Of a DNA stretch of 64,000 nucleotides, positions 62,901 through 64,000 are shown piece by piece (within the stretch, counting starts at the first letter, position 1; each line of letters begins with the position of its first letter). The position numbers were made by a program, and so were the translations under genes. The notes under the pieces are model-generated. The model did not search any database and had not been told where the DNA came from. It was given only the letters and a program-made list of their open reading frames with translations. The stretch spans positions 14,187,444-14,251,443 of the forward strand of contig NC_092361.1 in NCBI RefSeq assembly GCF_030848805.1, in the 5' to 3' direction. This DNA is from Temnothorax longispinosus. Its lineage: Eukaryota > Arthropoda > Insecta > Hymenoptera > Formicidae.

Positions 62901-64000
62901 ATTTGGAAAGTTAATGCTAAATGTTTTCCGCAAGGAAATGCCAGAAACGCAACGTAAAGAGACTTCTCAAGTAAGAACATAACTAGGATATTTAAGCAAA
63001 CAAATAATCTACAATCAACGTTGCAATAGTAATAATCAACACCGAGAGTTGCGGCATTGAAGCGATTACCTTGCGCGATGCTCAAAAGCAGCGACGTTAT
63101 CATTCGTTATCGAACACGATACGAAATATCAGAGCATCACGTATCTACGTAACGCCCGCAGAAATATCCGGGGGCCCGACCGCGGCGTCGTAAATCTGGC
63201 CGAGTGAGATATATTTTATTGCGCGGACGTAACGAATGGATGCATTACGTATCGCCACTGAATACCGTCCCTGCTACAAAAATATTAATGCAACTTCATC
63301 AATCATGCTGCATAAACAGTAAGTTAAAAGGAGGATAGATACACCACTCGCAGCGGTGACCAATGCGCGCGACAACTTTTGACGAACAAAACCGCGAATG
63401 ATTTTAAAGGAAAGTAACGCAACGTTGTTTTGTTGTCGAGCGTACTAGTCACTAGCTTAGAAAATGGACTGTCCGGGAAGATAAATATTTAAAATAATTC
63501 ATAAATTTTGCCATTGAGTATCTTGACGACTTCCGCTTAAAGACAACGAGCAAAACATTTTTTTTCCGTTAATCGATATCTCTCAACATTTCAATAAAGT
63601 AATCAATTTTGCATTAATAAAAATATTTGTTCTCAAAGTGAAGGTTAAATGTTTCAAGATATTCTATGAGCCATGCGTTTTCTTAATAATAAATTCAGAT
63701 ATAAAGGTCACGTGCGTGAATCGTTAAACTTCAACGCGCGGCTTAGACACATTAAACGTGTGTCAAAGGAACGACCTCAATTTCTCAAAGAGAGCTAATC
63801 TCGATATAACCGAGAAGCGATGAGTCAACCGCGGTTTCGCCCGTTTGAGGGCCCTCGGGCATCGCGAGGAACGTCGAGAAGAAAGGGAGGCGAGGGAGAG
63901 GACGTGCGTGAGTTTCACCGAGCGCGTATTCCCATGGGGTCACGCGGCAGATTTCTGGATTACGTACGATCCGGGCTTTTGATAGAAACTTATATGGCAA
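62901..64000. other. Gene-free stretch to the window end
   Basis: No supported gene. A minus frame (63785-64000) runs off the edge, starts MPYKFLSKARIVRNPEIC if the edge ATG is real, and has no motif I recognise. It could be part of an exon extending beyond the window. Confidence 0.45.

Noticed and set aside
62343..62933. 196-codon minus frame
   Set aside because: Crosses TA and GA microsatellites, giving Ile-Tyr and Ser-Leu runs.

Overview
This 64 kb window looks like nuclear DNA of an arthropod, most likely a hymenopteran insect of the ant type. CpG dinucleotides are not depleted, and blocks rich in CGCG and TCGA alternate with AT-rich blocks. There are long CT/GA tracts, many short fold-back DNA elements, a Helitron with typical insect ends, and a repeat that resembles the long terminal repeats of Penelope-like retroelements. 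The taxon is inferred from style, not from any gene.

I find no protein-coding gene, tRNA or rRNA that I can support. Open frames reach about 200 codons but are arginine-rich, overlap on several frames and strands in GC-rich DNA, or read through low-complexity tracts. None shows a domain I recognise. The window is best read as intergenic DNA or the inside of a very long intron. A few stretches have promoter-like or splice-like signals (5031-5466, 32689-32828, 55332-55550, 56570-56825, 59055-59152) and are given as low-confidence candidates.

The supported content is repeats. From left to right: a TTAA-flanked terminal-inverted-repeat element (6747-7435); a TA-flanked CACTGAG hairpin element (9607-9783); a CT tract of about 218 bp beside a CG run (12926-13168); a near-perfect 73 bp palindrome (14847-14919); a 60 bp hairpin (20688-20747); a second CACTGAG element (21671-21767); a second TTAA element (23048-23281); a fold-back MITE (25588-25725); a 744 bp Helitron holding tandem inverted units (29174-29917); a GGGCCGGTACCAC fold-back (33143-33281); a 129 bp inverted repeat in which each arm carries a hammerhead-ribozyme-like core (36385-36918); a 356 bp fold-back (44083-44438); and a third TTAA element (42922-43404). 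Microsatellites are scattered between them.

The most interesting locus is 36369-36961. Two almost identical Penelope-like terminal repeats face each other head to head, each with a minimal type I hammerhead motif, around a spacer that itself contains two further concentric inverted repeats. The Helitron is the second most unusual: it has captured one and a half fold-back modules plus a GA microsatellite before its 3' hairpin and CTAG end.
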